Positions 43,540 through 52,032 of a DNA stretch of 64,000 nucleotides are shown one piece after another (position 1 is the first letter of the stretch; each line of letters starts with the position of its first letter). The notes beneath the pieces are model-generated. The model made no database searches. It was not told where the DNA came from and saw nothing but the letters and a program-made list of their open reading frames with translations. The position numbers were made by a program, and so were the translations under genes. The stretch is from an uncultured Chitinophagaceae bacterium (GTDB taxonomy: Bacteria; Bacteroidota; Bacteroidia; Chitinophagales; Chitinophagaceae), in the NCBI GenBank assembly GCA_937958995.1, contig CALGAP010000007.1, positions 372,001 to 436,000 on the forward strand, written 5' to 3'.

Positions 43540-44676
43540 TTACAATCCCCTTCCCCATTTTATCAGCGCATCCACCTCTTCCGGAACTCCGTTTATTCGT
43601 TTAGATGATCGCTTTTTGCCCAATCGCACTATCACCATATCTTTTTCGGGAATCACAATGATGTATTGTCCCAGGATTCCCCGCGCATAAAAAATACCAT
43701 CGCTGTCGCGAACGAGCCACCATTGATAACCGTAGTACGTGCAGGAATCCCCGTACTCATCAGGTATCATGCAGGGTTTGATGGAGTTGAGAAAATAATC
43801 CATCGGGATAATTTCGTTGCCTTTCCAGCGACCACTGTCGAGCATCAGCTGACCAATCCGTGCAAAATCGCGCGCATTTGAATTGAAACAGCAATACGCT
43901 TTTTCATGGCCGTCGGCACGATCTACGCTCCATAGCGCCGGATGCTGCGCGCCCATAGGCTTCCACAACTTTTCTGCAGCATATTCGCTCAAAGATTGTC
44001 CCGTGGCTTTTTCCAGAATCAGTCCCAGCAGTTGCGTGTCACCCGATTTATACTTATGCTTCGTACCCGGCGGATCAATGATCCTTACCTTCGTGGCAGT
44101 TTTATACGCGTCGCTGCCATAATAAATTTCGGTGGTTACGGAAAAAGGATTTGCATACGACTCATCCCAGTTGCTGCCACTACTCATGGTAAGCAAATCC
44201 AATATCCGGACCTTTGCCTTTTCACCTTCTTTGAATTCTGGCAGATAGTTTCCTGCGGGTTCTTCGACAGATTTGATAAATCCATCTTTCAACGCACATC
44301 CCACCAGAAGGCTGGTAATACTTTTTGCCACTGAAAAAGAGGCCGACAAAGAGGAATCATTGTATCGCTGCCAGTATTGTTCATACAACAAGGAATCATT
44401 TTTGATAACCACCACAGCCACTGAACTAAGTTGTTCCAGGAGTTGTTGTAGTGAAGCCGGAACGGTCGCTTTATTATACTCGGCAGAAATATCCCAGGAC
44501 TGGGGCTGGCCCGTGGCTACTATATTGTTGTCAAAAGCCTTGTAGTCGTCGATATCAGCAAAATTGTACCAAACGGCCTTGAAAAGGTATGTCTTGCCTG
44601 AAACCAGGGCAAATGCAGAGAAAACCACCAATAAAGTGATGATAACCCCCAATAACCAACGAATTAATTTAAGCAT
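43540..44676 (-). CDS. Membrane-anchored serine hydrolase (beta-lactamase fold)
   Basis: A 378-residue member of the class C beta-lactamase/DD-peptidase-like family. One N-terminal membrane segment (LLGVIITLLVVFSAFALVSG) anchors it with the domain outside. Catalytic SxxK is in FSVAKSITSLLVG; a Tyr motif is in KHKYKSGDTQLLG (Y-x-S), and a late HxG-type motif seems replaced by ILGQYIIV. Activity could be esterase, peptidase or DD-carboxypeptidase; not distinguishable. The bshB1 gene starts 38 bases downstream on the same strand, likely cotranscribed. Confidence 0.87.
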   Translation of the reverse strand: MLKLIRWLLGVIITLLVVFSAFALVSGKTYLFKAVWYNFADIDDYKAFDNNIVATGQPQSWDISAEYNKATVPASLQQLLEQLSSVAVVVIKNDSLLYEQYWQRYNDSSLSASFSVAKSITSLLVGCALKDGFIKSVEEPAGNYLPEFKEGEKAKVRILDLLTMSSGSNWDESYANPFSVTTEIYYGSDAYKTATKVRIIDPPGTKHKYKSGDTQLLGLILEKATGQSLSEYAAEKLWKPMGAQHPALWSVDRADGHEKAYCCFNSNARDFARIGQLMLDSGRWKGNEIIPMDYFLNSIKPCMIPDEYGDSCTYYGYQWWLVRDSDGIFYARGILGQYIIVIPEKDMVIVRLGKKRSSKRINGVPEEVDALIKWGRGL

Positions 44677-44753
44677 ATGAACCTGGAAAGTTATGGAGTA
44701 AGATACATAAAATCCCCTCCAATACCGTGCTAATCACCTTAATCCGAGCTCGT

Positions 44754-44785
44754 TTTGGCTTATTACCCATTTTCAAGTAGTTTCG
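44754..44785 (+). promoter_or_regulatory. Promoter of the lpdA gene
   Basis: TTTG at 44754-44757 and TAGTTTCG at 44778-44785, 20-base spacer, one mismatch to the -7 consensus. It ends 35 bases before the ATG. Confidence 0.6.
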
Positions 44786-44820
44786 CAAGTCTTTAAATTC
44801 AGCTAAATAATTTTTTCAAA

Positions 44821-46224
44821 ATGGCATACGACGTAGTAGTTCTCGGAAGTGGTCCTGGCGGTTATGTGGCTGCTATCCGGGCATCACAATTAGGATTTAA
44901 AACAGCAATTATAGAAAAGGAAAGCCTGGGCGGAATTTGTCTCAACTGGGGCTGTATTCCTACCAAGGCATTGTTGAAGAGCGCGCAGGTATACGAGGAT
45001 ATCAAACATGCCAAAGATTATGGTATTGAGGCTACCGGCAAGGCCGATTTTGCCGCAGTGATCAAACGCAGCCGCGCTGTTGCCGATAAAATGAGCAAAG
45101 GCGTTCAGTTCCTGATGAAGAAAAACAAGATCGACGTGATCGCCGGCTTTGGAAAACTGAAAGGCAATGGCAAAGTGGAAGTGAAGGCGGCGGATGGACA
45201 AACGCAGACAGTAGAAGCAAAACATATTATTGTTGCCACCGGTGGCCGCAGCCGCGAGCTGCCCAACCTGAAACAGGATGGCAAAAAGGTGATCGGTTAC
45301 CGCGAAGCCATGTCGCTGCCTCAGCAACCCAAGAGCATGATCGTGGTAGGCAGCGGCGCTATCGGCGTTGAGTTTGGATATTTCTACAACAGCATGGGCA
45401 CTAAAGTGACCATCGTGGAATTCATGGATCGCATTGTGCCGGTGGAAGACGAAGAAGTGAGCAAGGAACTGGCCAAGAATTTTAAGAAAAACGGCATAGA
45501 AATCTACACCAGCTCAGAAGTAACCAGCGTCGATACCAGTGGCAATGGCGTGAAGGCAAAAGTGAAGACCAAGGATGGTGAGATCACCCTCGAAGCCGAT
45601 GTGCTGCTGAGCGCCGTTGGTGTAGCTGCCAATATTGAAGGAATCGGCCTGGAAGAAACCGGCGTGAAGACCGAGAAGGGTAAAATTGCGGTGGACAAAT
45701 TCTACCAGACCAATGTTCCCGGTATTTATGCTATTGGCGACTGCGTGCCCGGCCAGGCATTGGCGCACGTTGCTTCTAAAGAGGGCATCATCTGCGTAGA
45801 AGCTATCGCCCATAAAGAGAAGAAATTGAATCATCAGCCCGAGCCCCTCGACTACGGGAATGTGCCGGGATGTACCTATTGCTCACCCGAAATCGCCTCT
45901 GTTGGCCTTACAGAAAAACAGGCCCGCGATGCCGGATATGAAATCAAAGTAGGTAAATTCCCGTTGAGTGCTGCCGGTAAGGCAACCGCTGCAGGTCATA
46001 ACGAAGGTTTTATAAAAGTGATCTTCGACGCCAAATACGGCGAATGGCTGGGTACGCATGCGATCGGTTACAACGTGACTGAAATCATTGCCGAGACGGT
46101 GGTGGCGCGCAAGCTGGAGACCACTCATCACGAGGTGCTGAACAGCATTCACCCCCACCCCACTATCAGCGAAAACATAAAAGAAGCCATCGAAGTGGCA
46201 TACGGCGAAGCCATCCACCTATAA
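44821..46224 (+). CDS. lpdA: Dihydrolipoyl dehydrogenase (E3)
   Basis: FAD/NAD disulfide oxidoreductase regenerating lipoamide for pyruvate and 2-oxoglutarate dehydrogenase complexes, 467 residues. FAD site VVVLGSGPGGYVAA, redox-active GGICLNWGCIP (Cys 40 and 45), NAD site MIVVGSGAIGVEFG, FAD-binding GIYAIGDC and the interface base HPHPTISE. Monocistronic start with its own promoter; a small membrane protein gene begins 6 bases after the stop. No other complex subunit is in the window. Confidence 0.97.
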   Translation: MAYDVVVLGSGPGGYVAAIRASQLGFKTAIIEKESLGGICLNWGCIPTKALLKSAQVYEDIKHAKDYGIEATGKADFAAVIKRSRAVADKMSKGVQFLMKKNKIDVIAGFGKLKGNGKVEVKAADGQTQTVEAKHIIVATGGRSRELPNLKQDGKKVIGYREAMSLPQQPKSMIVVGSGAIGVEFGYFYNSMGTKVTIVEFMDRIVPVEDEEVSKELAKNFKKNGIEIYTSSEVTSVDTSGNGVKAKVKTKDGEITLEADVLLSAVGVAANIEGIGLEETGVKTEKGKIAVDKFYQTNVPGIYAIGDCVPGQALAHVASKEGIICVEAIAHKEKKLNHQPEPLDYGNVPGCTYCSPEIASVGLTEKQARDAGYEIKVGKFPLSAAGKATAAGHNEGFIKVIFDAKYGEWLGTHAIGYNVTEIIAETVVARKLETTHHEVLNSIHPHPTISENIKEAIEVAYGEAIHL

Positions 46225-46230
46225 GCAGTT

Positions 46231-46440
46231 ATGGACTTAAACCAGCTTGGAGTTATTCTTTTCCTGGCAATGGTGTTCTTTTTCGCCACCATCTTCAGCC
46301 TGGGTGTAATCTTATTGCTCACCTACCTGGAGGTCGTGCGCATCAAAAGACCTACCGATTACTTTACCTGGGGCATTGTGGGAGGAATACTGATCACATT
46401 TGTGTACGTAACGCTGATGTGTAACAGGGCGGCTGTTTAG
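46231..46440 (+). CDS. Small two-helix membrane protein
   Basis: A 69-residue protein with two hydrophobic segments (residues 6-35, LGVILFLAMVFFFATIFSLG onward, and 46-64, WGIVGGILITFVYVTLM) joined by a short basic loop RIKRP. No family recognised. It begins 6 bases after lpdA and is likely translated from the same message. Its position immediately after lpdA and its clean start support it as real; function unknown. Confidence 0.65.
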   Translation: MDLNQLGVILFLAMVFFFATIFSLGVILLLTYLEVVRIKRPTDYFTWGIVGGILITFVYVTLMCNRAAV

Positions 46441-46545
46441 TTTCGGGGTTGGTGTTTCGGGTTGCTGCCGCGATTTTTAATCGCTGCTCAAACTTAAGAA
46501 CCCGAAACACGAAACCCGAAACTTCTCACCCTACACCCGCCACGA
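46441..46545. repeat. C-rich dispersed intergenic element, copy C
   Basis: Left TTTCGGGGTTGGTGTTTCGG, a central GCGATTTTTAATCGC palindrome, right AACCCGAAACACGAAACCCG and CACCCTACACCCGCCACG. The arms pair (TTTCGGGTT with AACCCGAAA). It lies between the convergent lpdA unit and DUF4197 gene. Confidence 0.6.
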
Positions 46546-46546
46546 T

Positions 46547-47269
46547 CTACCCTTGCGCCTGTTTGCTTCCAAACACTTTCTTCAGAATTTCTGAAACCCG
46601 CGCAACAGGATCCTTGCGGATTTTTTGTTCTTCGAGACCTACCTGGTAGAAAATGCCGTCGAGCGCTTTGCCGGTAACGTATGCAGTGAGATCGGGATTG
46701 ATCTTGTTGGTGGCAAATTTGTTGTAGGCGGTAAATACGTCCGACCAATATTTAGTGGCATTTACCTTTTGCAATGATTTTTCAATAACAGGACGAAATG
46801 CATTGGTGAGCGGTTCAGTGGTTTTTTGTTTGAGATAATTGGTGGCCGCAAAATCACCACCCTGCAATATGCCGAGCGCATCCTGTATAGTCATTCCTTT
46901 GATGGCGTCAATGAAAATGGGTGCAGCTGAGGTGGCCGCATCTTCGGCGGCACGGTTGAGGGAAAGAATAGCATTATCCACCAGGCTGCCCAGGCCAAGA
47001 TCTCGCAAAGTCTTCTCTACTTTCTGAGCTTCTTCGGGCAACAAAATCTTTATCGCGGCATTCTTGAAGAATCCATCTATGGCTGATAACTGGTTGGAAC
47101 TGTTGCGCGCGCCGACAGACAGCGCCTCTTTCAGACCGGCGACAATATCAGCATTGGTAAGACCACCACCGCCTGTTTCGGAGCCGATGGTTTTCAAAAT
47201 CTGCTGGGTAGATTCACAACCAGAAAGCATTAAGGTACTGGCTAATAAAAGGCAAAGGGCTCTTTTCAT
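46547..47269 (-). CDS. DUF4197 family lipoprotein (paralog 2)
   Basis: A 240-residue envelope protein with lipobox LMLSGC, unlike paralog 1 which has a plain signal peptide. The DUF4197 domain is obvious: IVAGLKEALSVGARNSSNQL, ILSLNRAAEDAATSAAPIFI and KIRKDPVARVSEILKKVFGS. The two copies can be aligned over more than 200 residues without large gaps. Function unknown. Single gene between the lpdA unit and the divergent FAD oxidoreductase. Confidence 0.9.
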   Translation of the reverse strand: MKRALCLLLASTLMLSGCESTQQILKTIGSETGGGGLTNADIVAGLKEALSVGARNSSNQLSAIDGFFKNAAIKILLPEEAQKVEKTLRDLGLGSLVDNAILSLNRAAEDAATSAAPIFIDAIKGMTIQDALGILQGGDFAATNYLKQKTTEPLTNAFRPVIEKSLQKVNATKYWSDVFTAYNKFATNKINPDLTAYVTGKALDGIFYQVGLEEQKIRKDPVARVSEILKKVFGSKQAQG

Positions 47270-47354
47270 AAAATTGATTTTTGGGGCTTAAACTATTTAC
47301 CTTTAAGCATTAAAAAGTCAAATTTAATACCAGTTATCCGTTAAGAAATAAAAA

Positions 47355-48488
47355 ATGCAGGTTTCAATTTGGGAAAAAGAAAGCTTTTACGGACCTAAAG
47401 ATGTCATTATCATAGGCAGTGGCTTCTCCGGACTATGGTGCGCCTGGTACCTGAAAAAGATGAAACCGCAGCTCTCTGTCTGCATTGTTGACCGAGGCAT
47501 CATCCCCGCCGGCGCCAGCACGCGCAACGCCGGCTTTGCCTGCTATGGCAGTCTTACCGAATTACTACACGACAGCCAGACCAATGGCACTGATAAAATG
47601 CTTTCACTGGTCGAAATGCGCTATCGTGGGTTGCAGCGCATTCAGAAGACATTTGGCAAAAAGCAAATCGACTTCGACCTCTGCGGCGGATATGAGTTAT
47701 TCACAGAAGAAGACAAGATTGAAAAGGACGAGCTTGAAGAAAAAATGCAGGAACTGAACAATCTCTTACGTCCTGTTGTAAACGAAAAACACACCTTTAC
47801 GCTCGTTGATAAGAAAATCAGGAAATTCGGTTTTGCCCATATCAAACACCTTGCAGAAAACAAGTCTGAAGGCTACCTGCACTCAGGTAAACTCTGCCAG
47901 GCATTGCTGCAGGCGGTACAGTCGAAGGGCGTGACCGTGCTCAGCGCCATCGAAGTAACGCACATTGAAAAGAGCGGCGAGCAGGTGATTTGCTCCACCA
48001 ACCAGCATATCACGCTGAAGGCAAGCAAAGTGATTGTGTGCACCAATGCATTTTCCAAAAAACTACTCCCCGAACTGGATGTTGTGCCCGCACGCGGACA
48101 AGTGCTGGTAACCGCACCCATAAAAGGCCTTTCCTTCAAAGGCACTTTTCATTACCAGGAAGGTTTTTATTATTTCAGAAATCTCGGCAACCGCATCCTG
48201 TTGGGCGGCGCACGCAATACGGCTTTCGAAGACGAGACCACGACGGAGATGATCACTACGGAGAAAATTCAATCGCAACTCGAACATTTTCTTTCGCATT
48301 ATTTGATTCCCGGTAAGAAATACCAGGTTACTGATCGCTGGAGCGGCATTATGGGTATGGGCAGCGAGAAATTGCCAATTGTAAAAGAAGTATCGCCGCA
48401 GATTTATTGCGCAGTTAGAATGAGCGGCATGGGTGTGGCCCTGGCTCCGGTAACTGGGGAAAAGATGGCGGAGATGGTGTTGGGTTGA
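47355..48488 (+). CDS. FAD-dependent oxidoreductase, DAO (glycine/D-amino acid oxidase) family
   Basis: A 377-residue flavoenzyme. The Rossmann FAD motif is VIIIGSGFSGLWCAWYL with the arginine-type ASTRNAGFACYG loop used by amine oxidases; the C-terminus has DRWSGIMGMGSEKLPIVKEV and MGVALAPVTGEKMA that closes the FAD site. It oxidises an amine or amino acid, with unknown substrate; relatives act on glycine, sarcosine or proline. Single gene, divergent from DUF4197. Confidence 0.9.
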   Translation: MQVSIWEKESFYGPKDVIIIGSGFSGLWCAWYLKKMKPQLSVCIVDRGIIPAGASTRNAGFACYGSLTELLHDSQTNGTDKMLSLVEMRYRGLQRIQKTFGKKQIDFDLCGGYELFTEEDKIEKDELEEKMQELNNLLRPVVNEKHTFTLVDKKIRKFGFAHIKHLAENKSEGYLHSGKLCQALLQAVQSKGVTVLSAIEVTHIEKSGEQVICSTNQHITLKASKVIVCTNAFSKKLLPELDVVPARGQVLVTAPIKGLSFKGTFHYQEGFYYFRNLGNRILLGGARNTAFEDETTTEMITTEKIQSQLEHFLSHYLIPGKKYQVTDRWSGIMGMGSEKLPIVKEVSPQIYCAVRMSGMGVALAPVTGEKMAEMVLG

Positions 48489-48554
48489 TCATTCGCCGTC
48501 AGGAGGGCCCCCTCATAGGTGAGCCGCTTGTGACTTGACCGTCCCGATTGGAAA

Positions 48555-49829
48555 TCAGAAAGCCGCCGATTTCACCACCTTCCTGGCCTTCATATCACCT
48601 GCTTTCACCCAATAAATTCCGTCGTGCAATGTTTGCAGCCTCAGGGTCATTACCGGTTTTGAGATGCGCTCCTGCATTACCAGCTGACCGAGATGATTGT
48701 AAACAGAGATGGTTTGTCCCACCAGGCCTGGATTTTCTTTCAAATCGATAGTCAGCACGCTCTGTACGGGATTGGGATAAAGCGCAATCACATCGGGAGA
48801 GGGTCCAGGCGGGGCTTCAGCCGGAGCGGGTAATCCATTTCCGGCAGCGCCTTTGGAGTAGAGCAGGGATTCGCGGTATTCGCCGGGCTCAAACAGGCTG
48901 AGCATTTTTTCTTTTTGCCCCTGGGTAAACAAATTGACGCAAGCGTCTGCGGTGGCGTCCATGTAGTTCATGTACATATTGCCATGGGGGCCATTGTCGC
49001 AGGAGATGGGATTGCCCGAAGGGCACCCAAAACTGGCTCTTTCCTGCGAAGGCGTATCATCGATATAATCGTCGCCGCAATAGCGATCGCCCCATATATG
49101 GCGGAGACCGAGCCAGTGACCTACTTCGTGCACAGCTGTTCTGCCTTTATTATACGAGGGACTGGCTACGCCTACTGTGCCAAAGGCGGTCCAACTTACC
49201 ACAATACCATCTGTGTTTCTCGGGCCATATACCGGACTCGAATAACCGAGCATATTGCCGACCAGGTTACCCGTCCATATATTGAGATAGCTTTCCGGGT
49301 CCCAGGCATCATCGCCACCGCGGGAGGTGAATTTGATGCGATCATCAGCATTGAAAAACTGGATGTTGGTCTTGCGGCGCACAATACCGCTGGTGGCAAA
49401 ACCTTTTGGGTCAACATTCGCCAACACGAATTCTATTTGTATATCAGCACCCAGTCTCCGGTAAATTTCAGGGGCATTGACAGTATCTTCATTCAGTCGC
49501 CTGAAATCGCGGTTGAGTGCGTCAATCTGTGATTGTATTTGTTCGTCGCTGATGTTTTGTTTTTCGTTATTGTACAACACATGCACCACCACGGGAATGC
49601 GAACGATGGGAGCATTTCCCGCGGAGCCTGAGCCGCCGGATGTATTGTTCAAGATCTCTTTTTGCTGCCGGGCAGGTTTGCGCCGGGCAAATTCCTGTAT
49701 CCGCTTCGCCAGCTGGGGGTCGGCCTTGATGAGTTGCTGCTCGTATCCGTAAGTATGACATACCTCTTGCGCATCCGCAACAGAACATGCTACGCACAGG
49801 AGCAGGCAAGCGAGTAAAATTCTGATCAT
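48555..49829 (-). CDS. Secreted M43-family metalloprotease with T9SS sorting domain
   Basis: A 424-residue secreted protease of the pappalysin (M43B) family. Signal peptide ends SVADAQ; after a propeptide the catalytic zinc site is AVHEVGHWLGLRHIWG, with the Met-turn later in MYMNYMDATADACVN. Four Cys, including CGDDY and SFGCPSG, are likely disulfides. The last 80 residues (LYPNPVQSVLTIDL, ISVYNHLGQLVMQ, LHDGIYWVKA) are a type A sorting domain that routes it through T9SS. It would act outside the cell on protein. Single gene divergent from the glutaminyl cyclase gene. Confidence 0.93.
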   Translation of the reverse strand: MIRILLACLLLCVACSVADAQEVCHTYGYEQQLIKADPQLAKRIQEFARRKPARQQKEILNNTSGGSGSAGNAPIVRIPVVVHVLYNNEKQNISDEQIQSQIDALNRDFRRLNEDTVNAPEIYRRLGADIQIEFVLANVDPKGFATSGIVRRKTNIQFFNADDRIKFTSRGGDDAWDPESYLNIWTGNLVGNMLGYSSPVYGPRNTDGIVVSWTAFGTVGVASPSYNKGRTAVHEVGHWLGLRHIWGDRYCGDDYIDDTPSQERASFGCPSGNPISCDNGPHGNMYMNYMDATADACVNLFTQGQKEKMLSLFEPGEYRESLLYSKGAAGNGLPAPAEAPPGPSPDVIALYPNPVQSVLTIDLKENPGLVGQTISVYNHLGQLVMQERISKPVMTLRLQTLHDGIYWVKAGDMKARKVVKSAAF

Positions 49830-50195
49830 AATACTGCCCTTCTTTTGTGGCGGTCAGTCGATAGGAAGCGGAGTTGATATTGAATTTTAGGTACCCAGGC
49901 ATGTCGTACCCGCAGCGGTATAAAACCAATGGATTACCACAGGATATGGCAGTTTACAGGAAATGATTCAGTAAAAACTTGTAAGAAGGGTTTCAACGGA
50001 TGCTTAACATCGATCCACTCTTTTGTAAGGTTGTTTGAGAATAGGAAGGCAGTCTGGAGTGGTTTTCAGACGATAAGCAAGTGTAAAACAAACGAAAATT
50101 TTCTATAATTCCTAATCGGCCCTCAAAATTTTAGCCCCTTCTTGCCGCTTTACTTTCGGGCAAATTGTATTTTTGGCACTTTCCATGCATTGATT
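49830..50195. other. Divergent intergenic region without a gene
   Basis: A 366-base gap between the divergent M43 protease and glutaminyl cyclase genes. I see no gene, tRNA or repeat in it. TATTTTTG at 50168-50175, 20 bases before the cyclase ATG, fits a -7 element. Confidence 0.6.
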
Positions 50196-51035
50196 ATGAA
50201 GAAAATAGTTTTGACCCTTGTTATCGCCGCTTCCACCACATTCCTGGTGACCTCTGCTGTAAACTGCAATGGTTCCGACAGCAGCAACAATGGCGACAAT
50301 TATATAGCTCCCGCCGTATCCTCCGCCCCCACCATTGCCTATACCGTGATGAATGTGCATCGCCACGACACCAGCTTCTTTACTGAAGGCCTGGAATTCT
50401 ATAAAGGTAAGCTGTGGGAAAGTTCGGGTGGCGACAATGATGCCAGTCCCTTCCCTTCTGCAGTAGGCATCCTGGATATGAAGGTTGGCAAAGTGGATGT
50501 GAAGATCGAGCTCGACAAATCGAAATACTTCGGAGAAGGTATCACTTTCTTCAACGACAAATTATACGTTCTGACCTGGAAGAGCGGAGTTGGCTTTGTG
50601 TACGACCCTGTTTCTTTCAAAAAATTGCGCGAATTCAAATTGCCGTCCAAAGAAGGATGGGGTCTTACGCACGACAGCACCAGCCTGATCATGAGCGACG
50701 GTACCAGCAACCTGTATTTTCTTCACCCCGATTCTTTACACCTGCTGAAGATTGTTGGCGTGAAAGACAATAACGGCCCGCTGCCCAATATTAACGAGCT
50801 GGAATATATTGACGGCTACATTTACGCCAACCAATGGCTCACACACTATATTTATAAGATCAACCCTGAAAGCGGTATGGTGGTTGGCCGTATCGACTTG
50901 AGCAATCTCGCTAAAGAAGCCATTGCCAATCGCGAAGATCCCAACTGGAATGGTATTGCCTACGATCCGGAAATGCAGAGGATTTATGTCGCGGGAAAAA
51001 AATGGCACTCGCTCTACGAGATCAAACTGCAGTAG
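50196..51035 (+). CDS. Glutaminyl-peptide cyclotransferase (plant/bacterial type)
   Basis: A 279-residue exported five-blade propeller enzyme converting N-terminal Gln of secreted proteins to pyroglutamate. Diagnostic blocks: HDTSFFTEGLEFYKGKLWES, FGEGITFFNDKLYVLTW, GWGLTHDSTSLIMSDGTSNL, INELEYIDGYIYANQW and NWNGIAYDP. The start MKKIVLTLVI gives a leader with a Cys in SAVNCNGS, so it could be a lipoprotein, though this is a weak lipobox. In Bacteroidota this activity caps the many proteins processed with N-terminal Gln; a dozen such proteins lie in this window. The last 14 bases overlap the convergent methyltransferase gene. Confidence 0.93.
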   Translation: MKKIVLTLVIAASTTFLVTSAVNCNGSDSSNNGDNYIAPAVSSAPTIAYTVMNVHRHDTSFFTEGLEFYKGKLWESSGGDNDASPFPSAVGILDMKVGKVDVKIELDKSKYFGEGITFFNDKLYVLTWKSGVGFVYDPVSFKKLREFKLPSKEGWGLTHDSTSLIMSDGTSNLYFLHPDSLHLLKIVGVKDNNGPLPNINELEYIDGYIYANQWLTHYIYKINPESGMVVGRIDLSNLAKEAIANREDPNWNGIAYDPEMQRIYVAGKKWHSLYEIKLQ

Positions 51036-51924
51036 TAATAATGTAAATGAGCGAACTGCATCGTTCGCGGTTGAAGAGGGCTTTACCGTTTGATACGGCT
51101 CCTGCCAACGCGCCTTTCACCAGGCTTTGCTTTCCCGTTTTATATTTTTCACTCAGCATGCTTACATAATAACTGTCAAACCACATTGGCCTGATGGCTT
51201 TGAGCTGCAAGCCGTGCTGTTGTATCAGTTGTTTCATTGCTTTCGGAGAAAAATGATACAGATGCCGCGGCACATCATATGCCGCCCAGGTAGCGCCATA
51301 TTGCTGGGCATCGCCTGAAGTATAATTAGGAACCGCAATGATCAGGCGTCCGCCGGGTTTCAACAACTTTTTCAACTGCTCCATATAATCCTGCAACCTG
51401 TGCACATGTTCCAGCACATGCCATAAGGTGATCACATCTTTACTGGCAGGCTCCAGTTTAAAAAGATAATCGGACGGCAACAATACCAGTTGGTATTGTT
51501 GTTCTGCTCTCGTCCGGGCGCTATGATCAGGCTCCAGTCCTTCTACCAGCCAGCCCTGCTTGCGCATATGATGCAGGAATGCGCCTGTGCCGGCGCCCAC
51601 ATCCAGCAACTGCCCGCTTTTCTTACCGGTCACCTTCTCAATCAATCGCTGTTTCGATTTCAGCGTAATCCCCCTCACTACGTGATACAACCTGTTCACC
51701 AAACCCTTCCTGGTATCCGTATGACTTATATAACTCTCCGACTGGTAATACGGCCCTATCTCCTCCGCAGGCGGCACATGCTGCGTAAACCTCAGCGTAC
51801 ACTTACCACACTCCCAAATCTCAAACTCCTTCCCCGACACCGTATAATCCTTCGCCACCAGCACGCGCTGGATGGAAGAACTGCCGCAAGCCGGACAATT
51901 CGGGTATGTTATACAATTTGCCAT
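51022..51924 (-). CDS. Class I SAM-dependent methyltransferase with N-terminal zinc-ribbon
   Basis: A 300-residue methyltransferase. N-terminal CPACGSS and WECGKC form a small zinc ribbon (residues 8-38); the SAM fold follows with LLDVGAGTGAFLHHM (motif I), VEGLEPDHSARTRAEQ and VITLWHVLEHVHRLQDYMEQ. These features are typical of methyltransferases acting on sugars or polyketides in cell-surface synthesis, but the substrate is unknown. The ATG at MANCITYP follows a 37-bp inverted repeat; an upstream Met would read through that repeat and is rejected. It is the last gene of a leftward cluster with a TPR protein. Confidence 0.9.
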   Translation of the reverse strand: MANCITYPNCPACGSSSIQRVLVAKDYTVSGKEFEIWECGKCTLRFTQHVPPAEEIGPYYQSESYISHTDTRKGLVNRLYHVVRGITLKSKQRLIEKVTGKKSGQLLDVGAGTGAFLHHMRKQGWLVEGLEPDHSARTRAEQQYQLVLLPSDYLFKLEPASKDVITLWHVLEHVHRLQDYMEQLKKLLKPGGRLIIAVPNYTSGDAQQYGATWAAYDVPRHLYHFSPKAMKQLIQQHGLQLKAIRPMWFDSYYVSMLSEKYKTGKQSLVKGALAGAVSNGKALFNRERCSSLIYIITTAV

Positions 51925-51940
51925 TAGCGATGCAAAGAAA

Positions 51941-52032
51941 AGAATATTGAATTTGAATTTGAACAAGGAATTTGAATACGAATGAATTTATTCTCATTCA
52001 AATTCCTTGTTCAAATTCAAATTCAATATTCT
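51941..52032. repeat. Perfect 37-bp inverted repeat (long A+T-rich hairpin)
   Basis: Left arm 51941-51977 and right arm 51996-52032 are perfect reverse complements over 37 bases (left starts AGAATATTGAATTTGAATTT, ends GGAATTTGAAT), loop 18. The right arm touches the stop codon of the HU-CCDC81-type gene and the left arm ends 17 bases upstream of the methyltransferase ATG, so the fold would form in the mRNA between two genes. Inside the loop GAAT/ATTC can extend pairing. Confidence 0.9.
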
